Below, one piece after another: positions 15,301 to 21,347 of a DNA stretch of 26,804 nt. The notes below the pieces were generated by a model. That model worked only from the letters and a program-made list of their open reading frames with translations. It ran no database searches and was not told the origin of the DNA. The position numbers and the translations under genes are program-made. Source of the stretch: CAZGYE01 sp964530165 (GTDB lineage Bacteria; Planctomycetota; Planctomycetia; Planctomycetales; Planctomycetaceae). Location: assembly GCA_964530165.1 (NCBI GenBank), contig CAZGYE010000036.1, forward strand, positions 1-26,804, given 5' to 3'. The first letter of the stretch is position 1, and each line of letters opens with the position of its first letter.

Positions 15301-15384
15301 CAGCTCATCTTCTCCAGCACGTGGGGAGAGTCGCAGGACTCAGTGAGCACGTATCTCATCGATCTGCAGCTACCGACTCCGTGA
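12376..15384 (+). CDS. Large exported RTX-repeat protein with propeller-like C-terminal half
   Basis: A 1002-residue surface or secreted protein of unknown substrate. Residues 33-44, IEALEFRVLLSA, are a variant of the LEPR-XLL export motif found at the N-terminus of large planctomycete exoproteins. Residues about 121-450 are some 30 calcium-binding RTX nonapeptides (GGxGxDxLx), in two blocks split by a non-repetitive insert near 232-275. A linker with GLDWFFRPGADGSPTF and ASGEKLDTLT, usual after such repeats, follows. Residues about 548-1000 contain repeated blade-like strands (WNIDGSLIHLRSYD, TFSPDGKHILVMYDG, AYGADGQTVYLVGSSG, VSRDASQLIFSSTWG), as in TolB/WD40-type propellers. The ATG at 12376 has GGAAAG upstream. 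Adhesion or polymer binding is an inference. Confidence 0.88.
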   Translation: MLLANWLRDLQQKIHGLRASRRRAGRERLQVGIEALEFRVLLSAGDISLKNTGKLIITGTPDGDVAEVSYVDVDTLRVYMQTADTIHDETFNRSDVNMLVFYGNQGDDTFTNNTDLDSNAFGADGNDELTGGGGNDLLKGQTGDDILDGRGGKDTLKGFAGRDTLYGRDGNDLLVAGGGRDMLDGGRGSDVVKGQGGNLDTAIGGEGNDTVDGGSGDDILTGGPGDDWIRGRTGDDILVEAADVDFTLTDNRLTGLGDDIVEGIKESQLTGGAGGNTIDVTGFSGKTTLSGGAGNDTLSGGTKDDLLLGGEGDDFLNARNGADTLDAGLGDDTLFGGAGPDWLQGNAGNDLLDGQGGSLDTVLGGAGDDTLIGGSGSDLLQGGDGNDFLQGGDGDDTLQGGAENDILLGQEGDDVLHGDADRDLLIGGPGADKVNGGSRGDILIGGTTDFDDDLFGLNAVLTVWAGGPRYTERVAALGDHNNSSYYLQSGYTVRDDAVSDVLRGNNGLDWFFRPGADGSPTFDDPNDIASGEKLDTLTAMTGVPGRNQVVWPHSVLREPDYLQPINDPVFGTQITRISGDAGTALSTVYNTGGPAEATWSSTIRNRYVTDSPWNIDGSLIHLRSYDLKDPYQLVLNAGTYQPEFIAVLPNTNFRWSQDPSRPNIQYSLVTRLDSANEDDLIYEYDVTTGVTLRITTLPFNKLYSGKETIAFVNGKQYVALLGVDKADPQSGIQTYVVNLDYIEGQESPVVASFNLSDANCGHAGPCGAVNTNTLTFSPDGKHILVMYDGLTPADSSWRLLDVDIAAAQITPHVMPSTPTTTPTGPQGDPQLGHFPVNWSHPTFAYGADGQTVYLVGSSGSWQGRTIDGVETLTGRVGGLLAFNTATNTYTSLTNPDNEATVSHVTATNFDTPGYVFAAYSSVDGGTKYRGELVAVRLEDPNNPNDGLIRLAHHRTNAANGLWQSQAHLVVSRDASQLIFSSTWGESQDSVSTYLIDLQLPTP
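12739..13725 (+). repeat. RTX nonapeptide repeat array inside the exoprotein gene
   Basis: About 30 units of 27 nt encoding GGxGxDxLx. Both blocks contain the same ten-residue variant unit, GQGGNLDTAI in the first and GQGGSLDTVL in the second, each followed by a GG(E/A)G(N/D)DT unit and a GGSG unit. This points to an ancestral block duplication rather than unit-by-unit growth. Confidence 0.8.
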
Positions 15385-16491
15385 GCCGGCCGCGAGCTGC
15401 TGCTTGAACCAGATCAGTTTTTCCTCGCAGTCCTTCTGATAGTCTGGGTGCTTCGGATCGGTGCAGTCGAGGTCGGTTTCCAGCAGCTTGATCCAGCTCG
15501 TGTTGAGCCGGGGAATGCCGCGCACGCCGCCGACGGCGTTTTCCAGCGAACGCTTGAAGAATTCGTTGTCTTTGCCGCGATCGACTTTGGCCCGGCGCCG
15601 GCGCCCCGGGTGGACCCAAAGGGGCCAGTCGTCGGAGAGTTCCAAGGAATATCGGCCGTCCCGCGCACCGGCGGCCAGCTTCGCGTACAGTGCGGGAATG
15701 CCGGTGGCGAGGAACTCCCGCGAATCGGCTTCCAACCCGTTGCACCCGACGCCGACGCCGTACTTCGTGGCTGCCGTCATTAAAATTTCATCCCGCACGT
15801 CGTTGAAAAACGGTCTCGAGTTGCGGAAACCATATTTCGCCGGCTTGGGAATCCGCAGCACCAGGTCGGAGCCGCGCAAGAACAACGGCTTCTTCACGAA
15901 CGCCCGGCGATACAGCTCGATCATGCCGAAGCTGTACTGCTTCCAGACTTGCGGCGTCCATCCGGCTGACAGAAACGCTTTGGATCCGCCCGCATTGGGC
16001 GCGGCGGTCAGAAAGCCAAGATGCCCGACGCCGATCATCACCGCTTCGATCCGCTTGTCGTTGCCGTAACGGCGGCCCAGCGCGTGCACTAGTCCCGAGA
16101 CGGCCGGCAGAAAACGCGCGTCCCAGTACTTCGGAACCGAGACCCGGGCGTTCTTGCCGCTGCGAAGGAATTCGATTCGATCGACTTCGTCGTAGACCCA
16201 GTCGGGAGTGTTCCTGTTATGCTGGCCGGCCAGCTTCACCCCGAAGAGGACCTTCTTGCCGGCTTTGACCCACGGAGCGATGTCCCGCTCAATTTGTGAA
16301 AAGGCATACTGCCCGCGCGCCGGCTCCAACGTCGACCAGTTCCACCGCAGAAAAACGCCGTCCACGTGCGGGTGATGCAGATGAGTGGGATTGTCCGGGT
16401 CAGGCCGGTGACAATCGAAGTAAACGCCGTGCTGGGCGGAGCAGGCATTCGGCAGAATCAGGATGGCCATCAGGCTGCAAAGTGTTTTCAT
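15370..16491 (-). CDS. Secreted TIM-barrel sugar-hydrolase-like protein
   Basis: A 373-residue exported protein; MKTLCSLMAILILPNACSAQ is a signal peptide. The mature part reads like a GH42/GH5-type (beta/alpha)8 barrel: DGVFLRWNWSTLEPARGQYAF (44-64), WVKAGKKVLFGVKL, VPKYWDARFLPAVSGLVHALGRRYGNDKRIEAVMIGVG (119-156), then LELSDDWPLW in the C-terminal third. Where related barrels usually have GxxGE, with the acid/base Glu, this one has GHLGF (156-160), so activity is in doubt. The ATG at 16491 has AGAGG upstream and starts the signal peptide; the frame opens at 16605. Its last 15 nt overlap the end of the convergent RTX gene. Substrate unknown; alternatively a non-catalytic sugar-binding barrel. 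Confidence 0.75.
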   Translation of the reverse strand: MKTLCSLMAILILPNACSAQHGVYFDCHRPDPDNPTHLHHPHVDGVFLRWNWSTLEPARGQYAFSQIERDIAPWVKAGKKVLFGVKLAGQHNRNTPDWVYDEVDRIEFLRSGKNARVSVPKYWDARFLPAVSGLVHALGRRYGNDKRIEAVMIGVGHLGFLTAAPNAGGSKAFLSAGWTPQVWKQYSFGMIELYRRAFVKKPLFLRGSDLVLRIPKPAKYGFRNSRPFFNDVRDEILMTAATKYGVGVGCNGLEADSREFLATGIPALYAKLAAGARDGRYSLELSDDWPLWVHPGRRRRAKVDRGKDNEFFKRSLENAVGGVRGIPRLNTSWIKLLETDLDCTDPKHPDYQKDCEEKLIWFKQQLAAGSRSR

Positions 16492-16820
16492 TTCGGGCCT
16501 CTTGAGACTCTCTCCTTCAACGTTAGCACGCCGATGGAGCCGTCTCAAGAATTTTCGCCGCCGCCGGGTCGAGCTGTCAGGGAGTTGCCGGAACAACCGG
16601 CTCACGCTGGCCGCTCGCCATTCGCTCTACCGGCCGCCCTAACCCGTTACCACGGAGCCGGTTCCGGTATCGGCCGATCGGTTTCCCCGGTCCAAGAAAT
16701 CATGGGCTATACTGAAGTTGTAGGTGGAAGATTTCCAGCAACGGTCGCCCTGCCGTGCGGCGTTCCAAACGCGTGACAACGAAAGCCACTTCAGCCATGC
16801 TGACGAAAACCGGCGAAACG
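16492..16820. other. Divergent upstream region
   Basis: Shared upstream region of the minus-strand sugar-hydrolase-like gene and the plus-strand sulfotransferase gene. It holds one copy of a dispersed 26-nt repeat (16592-16617). A TATACT hexamer near 16708 could be a -10 box for the sulfotransferase, but no convincing -35 is spaced from it. No gene is supported, apart from possible N-terminal extensions of the two neighbours. Confidence 0.4.
16592..16617. repeat. Dispersed 26-nt repeat, copy 1
   Basis: Matches the copy at 20953-20978 at 22 of 26 positions, same orientation. The core is CCGGCT...GGCCGCTCG. It lies about 100 nt upstream of the start of the secreted barrel protein. Confidence 0.5.
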
Positions 16821-17408
16821 ATGATGACCCACAGCGCCCGACGAAATTTTGTGACGATCGTGTCCGGTTTGCCCCGAACCGGCACGTCGATGATGATGCG
16901 GATGCTCGAAGCGGCCGGCATCCCCGCACTGACCGACGAGATCCGCACCGCCGACCCGGACAATCCCAACGGCTACTACGAGTTCGAACCGGTCAAGAAA
17001 ACCCGCGACGATGCGTCCTGGATCGACGCTGCGTCTGACAAGGCAGTCAAGCTGGTTTATCTGCTGCTGTACGATCTCCCCGATTCGCACACGTACCGGG
17101 TCGTGTTCATGAGGCGGAAACTGAAAGAGGTGATCGCCTCGCAAAACAAGATGCTCGCCCGACTTGGACAACCCAGCAATCCGGCCGACGATGAAAAGAT
17201 GATGCGGCTGTTTGAGGGCCACCTGGCAAAGGTCGAACAGTGGCTCGAAGAGAAAGACAACTTCGAAGTCCTGTACGTCGACTACGGCCGGATGCTCAGC
17301 GACCCAGGCTCGCAGGTGGACAAGATTGCCGAGTTCTTGGGCGGCAGGCTCGACACGCAAGCCATGGCTGGCGTTGTGGACCCGTCGCTTTACCGGAATC
17401 GCCGGTAG
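16821..17408 (+). CDS. Sulfotransferase-family protein
   Basis: Predicted PAPS-dependent sulfotransferase, 195 residues. The 5'-phosphosulfate-binding loop is IVSGLPRTGTSMMMRMLEAAG (near residues 13-33). Then come DEIRTADPDNPNGYYEFEPVKK, a hydrophobic strand VKLVYLLLYDLP, and YRVVFMRRKLKEVIASQNKML, which fits the 3'-phosphate-binding arginine/serine segment. VLYVDYGRMLSDPGSQVDKIAEFLGG closes the fold. Short soluble sulfotransferases like this are frequent in planctomycetes. The start is uncertain: ATG pair at 16821/16824 preferred because homologous N-termini start just before the loop; 16797 and 16755 are in-frame alternatives. The acceptor is unknown; sulfated polysaccharide or another small molecule would fit the hydrolase-rich context but is inference. 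Confidence 0.87.
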   Translation: MMTHSARRNFVTIVSGLPRTGTSMMMRMLEAAGIPALTDEIRTADPDNPNGYYEFEPVKKTRDDASWIDAASDKAVKLVYLLLYDLPDSHTYRVVFMRRKLKEVIASQNKMLARLGQPSNPADDEKMMRLFEGHLAKVEQWLEEKDNFEVLYVDYGRMLSDPGSQVDKIAEFLGGRLDTQAMAGVVDPSLYRNRR

Positions 17409-17474
17409 TTCACGTGAACCGGCACGGCGAGCGGCCGAGAGAACGAGACACCGGCTGACCCATAACTGCACACG

Positions 17475-17547
17475 AAAGCCCACGGGTGGCAACCCGTGGG
17501 GTCCCGCCGGTCCCGTGGGGTCCCGCCGGTTGCGACCGGCGGGCTTT
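17475..17547. repeat. Composite palindromic intergenic element with a 19-bp tandem duplication
   Basis: Outer AAAGCCC (17475-17481) pairs with GGGCTTT (17541-17547). Inside are two perfect 9-bp hairpins with 4-nt loops: CCCACGGGT/ACCCGTGGG (17479-17500) and CCCGCCGGT/ACCGGCGGG (17522-17543). The 19-nt unit CCCGTGGGGTCCCGCCGGT is present twice in direct tandem (17493-17511 and 17512-17530). It sits between the ends of two convergent genes, where it could act as a bidirectional terminator. Confidence 0.85.
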
Positions 17548-17585
17548 GTCTACACTCGATACTTGGTCCAAGTGCGACCTCACGG

Positions 17586-18737
17586 CTAGCCGGGTTTGTT
17601 GGGTAGGAGCTGCGGCTTCGGATTTTCCTCGATGCCGGCGGTTTTCGGTGTGTGCTGCAGGTGCCGGTCGAAGAACTCGTAGGCCACGCGGCGGGCTTCG
17701 GGGGGAAAATCGTGGCCGCAGTCGGGGTAGTTGGCCTGTAGGTTCTCCGGTTTGCCGTGGAGCTTGTAGATCGGCTTGGCGGCGGCGATGACGTCCCGCA
17801 CGCCGGAGACTTCGAAATTGCCGTCGCCGAGCGGCGAGCTGGCTAGAAAGGGCCGCGGGGCGAAACCGGCGACGATCTCCGTGAAGTCGAACGGGACGCG
17901 ATCCGGATCGTTGTTGTAGCGGGAAGCGATCAACGGCATGTAACGGTTGCTCGTCCAGCCCTTCAATCTCCCGCCGTAGTATTTGTGGAAGCGGGTGAAG
18001 CCGCAGCTAGAGACCATCGCTTTGATTCGCGGCTCGAACGTGGCGGTGAACATCGTGTTGTGTCCGCCCAGCGAATGACCGATGCAGCCGATGCGCTCCG
18101 GATCGACCGCTTCGAGCGACTGCAGCAGGTCGACGGCCCGGATGTTGTCGTAGATGGCTTTCATCGTGCCGCTGATGTAACCGTGCTTCGGATGGAAGTC
18201 GAACTGGTAATCGCCGAAGGAAGGATAATCGGGCGCCAGCGTGACGTAACCGCGCTGCGCCAAGTGCAGGGCGTAATGCAGGTTCGGTTTGCCGCCCAGT
18301 CCGGCCGGTTCCATCTTGCCGATGCGGGTCGTCTGATGCAGGCAGAGAATGCCGGGGACCTTCCTGCCGGCGGTCTTCGGCAGAAACAGGTAGGCGGACA
18401 CGACACAGTCCGGCGAGTCGGTGTGATAGGTGATCTTGCGGCGCGTGAGCGAATCGATGGTTGCTTCTTCGACGGTCTTCACATCGAGCGGGACCGGTTT
18501 GGCCGGTTTGGGCAGCGGTCCCATGACCGTCTGCATGTGGGCCAGAATGTGTTTCTTACGGATCGCCCAATCCGCCGTCGTCTCAATCGGATGTTTTTTT
18601 CCCGAAGCATCGAGGTAGTACAACAGGTCCTGATGTTCCGCATAAACGGGAGCCGGTTCCTCGGCCGCGGTTTGACGGGCCATTGCTGGTGAAAGCGTTG
18701 CCGCCGCGTACAGTACAATCAGCTTGATGCGTCTCAT
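17586..18737 (-). CDS. Exported alpha/beta hydrolase (acetyl-xylan-esterase / dienelactone-hydrolase-like)
   Basis: Predicted carboxylic-ester hydrolase acting outside the cytoplasm, 383 residues. A signal peptide MRRIKLIVLYAAATLSPAMA is followed by an alpha/beta-hydrolase fold: KVPGILCLHQT (oxyanion strand), RGYVTLAPDYPSFGDY, the nucleophile elbow GCIGHSLGGHN with Ser222, a late Asp candidate in SSPLGDGNFEV, and the His in DCGHDFPPEARRVAYEFFDRHL. The Ser elbow, length and leader match the large planctomycete group annotated as acetylxylan esterase or dienelactone hydrolase; the substrate is not determined by sequence. The ATG at 18737 has AGGAG nine nt upstream, better than the GTG at 18761. 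It follows the serine-hydrolase gene on the same strand after a 180-bp repeat-containing gap. Confidence 0.87.
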   Translation of the reverse strand: MRRIKLIVLYAAATLSPAMARQTAAEEPAPVYAEHQDLLYYLDASGKKHPIETTADWAIRKKHILAHMQTVMGPLPKPAKPVPLDVKTVEEATIDSLTRRKITYHTDSPDCVVSAYLFLPKTAGRKVPGILCLHQTTRIGKMEPAGLGGKPNLHYALHLAQRGYVTLAPDYPSFGDYQFDFHPKHGYISGTMKAIYDNIRAVDLLQSLEAVDPERIGCIGHSLGGHNTMFTATFEPRIKAMVSSCGFTRFHKYYGGRLKGWTSNRYMPLIASRYNNDPDRVPFDFTEIVAGFAPRPFLASSPLGDGNFEVSGVRDVIAAAKPIYKLHGKPENLQANYPDCGHDFPPEARRVAYEFFDRHLQHTPKTAGIEENPKPQLLPNKPG

Positions 18738-18790
18738 CGTTTCGTTCTCCTGTCTTTCCACGTCTCCGCCCGGTGCGATTCAAAGCGTGT

Positions 18791-18882
18791 TGTGGGGCAG
18801 GCTTTCCAGCCTGCCATTGCCTTGCGGGAGGCTTTCTCCAGCCTGGCATTGCCCTTCGGCAGGCTGGAAAGCCTGCCCCACA
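18791..18882. repeat. Nested hairpin repeat (25-bp perfect inverted arms)
   Basis: The 25 nt at 18791-18815 are the exact reverse complement of 18858-18882. Each arm is itself a hairpin, GGCAGGCT-TTCC-AGCCTGCC or its complement. The 42-nt spacer contains a degraded third copy (GGAGGCTTTCTCCAGCCTGGC). It lies between two minus-strand hydrolase genes, upstream of the esterase-like gene. Confidence 0.9.
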
Positions 18883-18918
18883 CTCAACTGCAGCCGTCGT
18901 TTCCAGACTGACAGATGA

Positions 18919-20904
18919 TTATGGGTTCGAATGAGTGTTCCCCCTGCCCGGCAGCCGCCAGCTCGCATCGAACAGGTCCGCCCAGACAACCGTCTCTTCG
19001 TATCCGCCGTCCGGAAGCCGCCCGAACCGCTGAACGGCAATGTCGCCCAGCCGTGGGAAGAGCCAGGAATTCGACGCTTTGAAGTCCTTCTCGTGGAACG
19101 TGTGACCGGAATTGATGACGACGTACCGCCGGGGGGCCAGCGGATTGGGGTAGATCATCGAGAGGCCGTGCGTCTGCGGATCGTATTTCTTGCCGCCCAC
19201 TGCGAGCGTTCCTTTTTCCCATTTGATCGGCAGCCGGTCGAGAATCTTCGCCAGCACCGAGTTCGAGCCGGGATCCCCAAACAAAATGAGATTCTTCCGG
19301 GCAATCATTTCTTTCGTGACGTCGGCGTCGTTCACGATTAGTACGCGGCCGCGGAGCCATTTGTCGAATTCGCGCCGGAAGCGGTCCAGCGTCCAGTCGG
19401 CCCAAGCGGCGTGGGTTTCCGACCAGGGTTGGCCGGTCCCACGGACGCAGACGAACGGTTCCATGAAGGCGTCGTCGATGGGTCCTTGAAGGTTGTGCCG
19501 CTTCCGCACGTCAGGGTTTGCGGCAAAGGCCCGCGACGAGTCGTAGTCCATCACCAGCCAGTCGTCGCCCTGTTTTTCGTAATAGACGCCGGGCAGCAAC
19601 CCATCGGCGGCGTTGGCCAACGGCTCCCGCGATCCGTCGATCTCGATCCGCTCGGCAATGCCGCGGGCGATTTGCAGCACGGCGACGTTTTCCGTTTGCA
19701 GTTTGAGCATGCCGCTCCGCGGGTCGATCTTGCCGAGCACGACAGCCGGCTCGTACATTTCGGCCATCTCTTCGATCGTCAACCACTCGCATTTGTTGTA
19801 CTTCAACGTGTGCGTGACAAAACGAATCTCCGTCAATCCGGGATACGGCTTGCGGCCTCGCTGGGAATGCTTCTGGTGAAAGGCCATGAACTCCCGGAAA
19901 CTGTCCGGGTGGAATTTGTGTCCCACGCCTGGTCCGACGAGCAGTTTGATGGAGGCGCCCAACTGCTTGGCCTTCTCGACCATGATGGTGCTCGCAATCA
20001 GTTGGGCATCGTTTTCGCCTCCATAGGTGCACACCGGGACGTCGAAGGCGTTCAGCGCGTAGTCGACCGAGTCGTAAATCCGCAGCGTCTTGTGCTGGTA
20101 TTCCGGGCGTTTTTCGGTCTGCTTCTGGTACTTGTAGAAATCGATGAAACCGGCGCCGGGGCCGACCGACGACCATTTCGACGGGTGATGCAAACCGAGA
20201 TGCCACGCGCCGGCGCCGCCCATCGAGAAGCCCCACAGCGTCATCCGCCGAGAGTCAATGCGGGCGGTCCGCCCCGCGTCGGCGATGGCTTCGAACACGT
20301 CGGTCTCGCCACTGTAGCGATACGCGTTGTTGGTCCGGCCGAAGACGTCGAGCCCAATCCAGTCCTGCCCCTCAGGCAGCGGCTTGCCGTCGTGACGGTG
20401 GATGAAGTTGACCTCGTTCATCTGTGCGGCGCGGCCGTGAAGCCTGACGTGCAGCGGCCATCGCTTCAGCGATGTCGGGTCGACGCCCTTCGGCAGTGTG
20501 AGCGCGTACGGCTGTACCGATCCGTCCACCTTCGAGTAATAACCTCGAATTGTCGTGCCCGGCGCGTGCGTCCACGACGGCTTGCCGGCGGCCAGTTCGC
20601 GGGCGCGGCGGAGCCCGCTCGCCAGCGCCTTTGACGTCTGGTCAACATACTGCGGCCGGTAGAACTCGTTGTGCCGCAGAATCCACTCGGCCGCTTTGGC
20701 GTAGATCTCGACGTCGGCCACGAGCCGCGTGTCCGCGTCGGCTTGCTTTAGCTCGGCGACGGCCTTCTGAAGCTCAGCAAGCTTCTGCCTGATGCGGGCC
20801 GCGTCCTTTTCCGGCGCCGCCTGCGCCCAAATCGGTTGGCCGGTTGCCGCGAGCATCAGGGCCGTGGTACACAGCGAACAAACAAATTTGTGCGTGTTCA
20901 TCAT
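18919..20904 (-). CDS. Secreted serine hydrolase, prolyl-oligopeptidase/esterase-like
   Basis: A 661-residue exported protein. MMNTHKFVCSLCTTALMLAA...WAQ is a signal peptide; a helical, coiled-coil-like segment follows (34-105); then an alpha/beta-hydrolase domain with WPLHVRLHG (149-156), the nucleophile elbow LWGFSMGGAGAWHLG (Ser227), a likely acid in YGGENDAQ (Asp299) and a His in GVGHKFHPDS (His329 or His332). About 300 residues after this domain form an unassigned C-terminal region, with LIVNDADVTKEMIARKNLILFGDPGSNSVL, a pattern seen in planctomycete S9-like hydrolases. The ATG at 20904 starts the signal peptide; the frame opens at 20994. Peptide or ester substrates are both possible. 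It lies 120 nt downstream of the CDGSH gene on the same strand. Confidence 0.88.
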   Translation of the reverse strand: MMNTHKFVCSLCTTALMLAATGQPIWAQAAPEKDAARIRQKLAELQKAVAELKQADADTRLVADVEIYAKAAEWILRHNEFYRPQYVDQTSKALASGLRRARELAAGKPSWTHAPGTTIRGYYSKVDGSVQPYALTLPKGVDPTSLKRWPLHVRLHGRAAQMNEVNFIHRHDGKPLPEGQDWIGLDVFGRTNNAYRYSGETDVFEAIADAGRTARIDSRRMTLWGFSMGGAGAWHLGLHHPSKWSSVGPGAGFIDFYKYQKQTEKRPEYQHKTLRIYDSVDYALNAFDVPVCTYGGENDAQLIASTIMVEKAKQLGASIKLLVGPGVGHKFHPDSFREFMAFHQKHSQRGRKPYPGLTEIRFVTHTLKYNKCEWLTIEEMAEMYEPAVVLGKIDPRSGMLKLQTENVAVLQIARGIAERIEIDGSREPLANAADGLLPGVYYEKQGDDWLVMDYDSSRAFAANPDVRKRHNLQGPIDDAFMEPFVCVRGTGQPWSETHAAWADWTLDRFRREFDKWLRGRVLIVNDADVTKEMIARKNLILFGDPGSNSVLAKILDRLPIKWEKGTLAVGGKKYDPQTHGLSMIYPNPLAPRRYVVINSGHTFHEKDFKASNSWLFPRLGDIAVQRFGRLPDGGYEETVVWADLFDASWRLPGRGNTHSNP

Positions 20905-20952
20905 CAACGGGACACTCTCATAGCTGCGAACGTCTCTGGCGGCAGGCGACGA

Positions 20953-20978
20953 AACAGCCGGCTGACACCGGCCGCTCG
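20953..20978. repeat. Dispersed 26-nt repeat, copy 2
   Basis: Second copy of the repeat at 16592-16617, 22 of 26 identical. It lies about 50 nt upstream of the start of the secreted serine hydrolase, on the same side of a minus-strand secreted gene as copy 1. Confidence 0.5.
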
Positions 20979-21024
20979 TCGTGCATTTTGTCAAGCGGCT
21001 TGCGTAACCGGACCGTCGGCGACG

Positions 21025-21237
21025 TCAGCCAGCCGGCGCCTTTTCGTTGGCTTTGAAACCGCACCGATTGTGAGAGCCGTCGCAGAAGGGGCGGTTCTCC
21101 GAGGCGCCGCAGCGGCACAACGCGACGTTCTCCTTGTCACCCAAATCGAACGGATTGCAGTCCTGATCGACCAGCATCATCGGTCCGGTGACAACGAGCG
21201 GTCCGTTCTCACGAGTCCGAATTTGAACTTCCGACAT
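21025..21237 (-). CDS. CDGSH iron-sulfur domain protein
   Basis: A 70-residue soluble protein with the complete 2Fe-2S CDGSH signature, CRCGASENRPFCDGSH: ligands Cys41, Cys43, Cys52 and His56. Members carry a redox-active, pH-sensitive cluster (mitoNEET type); the role of bacterial single-domain forms is mostly unknown. The N-terminal half (VQIRTRENGPLVVTG...) is the usual beta extension of bacterial members. The ATG at 21237 has AGGAA upstream and no longer frame exists. It is divergent from the Gfo/Idh/MocA oxidoreductase gene (110 bp between starts) and could share its regulation. Confidence 0.93.
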   Translation of the reverse strand: MSEVQIRTRENGPLVVTGPMMLVDQDCNPFDLGDKENVALCRCGASENRPFCDGSHNRCGFKANEKAPAG

Positions 21238-21347
21238 GGGTTCGGTTTCCTTTCTAGAGCAATTGCAACACTACGAACATACTTCGCTCATTTTGCAAAC
21301 GCAATCGAAGTCCAGTAGGCTGTACCGACCTTGTGGAGAAAGACAAC
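21238..21347. promoter_or_regulatory. Divergent promoter region, CDGSH protein / oxidoreductase
   Basis: A 110-bp AT-richer gap between two divergent starts. It contains the palindrome GCAATTGC near 21260 and TTTGCAAACGCAATCG to the right. Promoters in both directions must lie here if the genes are expressed independently; no clear -35/-10 pair can be assigned. Confidence 0.4.

Noticed and set aside
19411..20634. 407-codon plus-strand frame opposite the serine hydrolase
   Set aside because: The minus strand has a signal peptide and catalytic motifs; the plus frame is a shadow.
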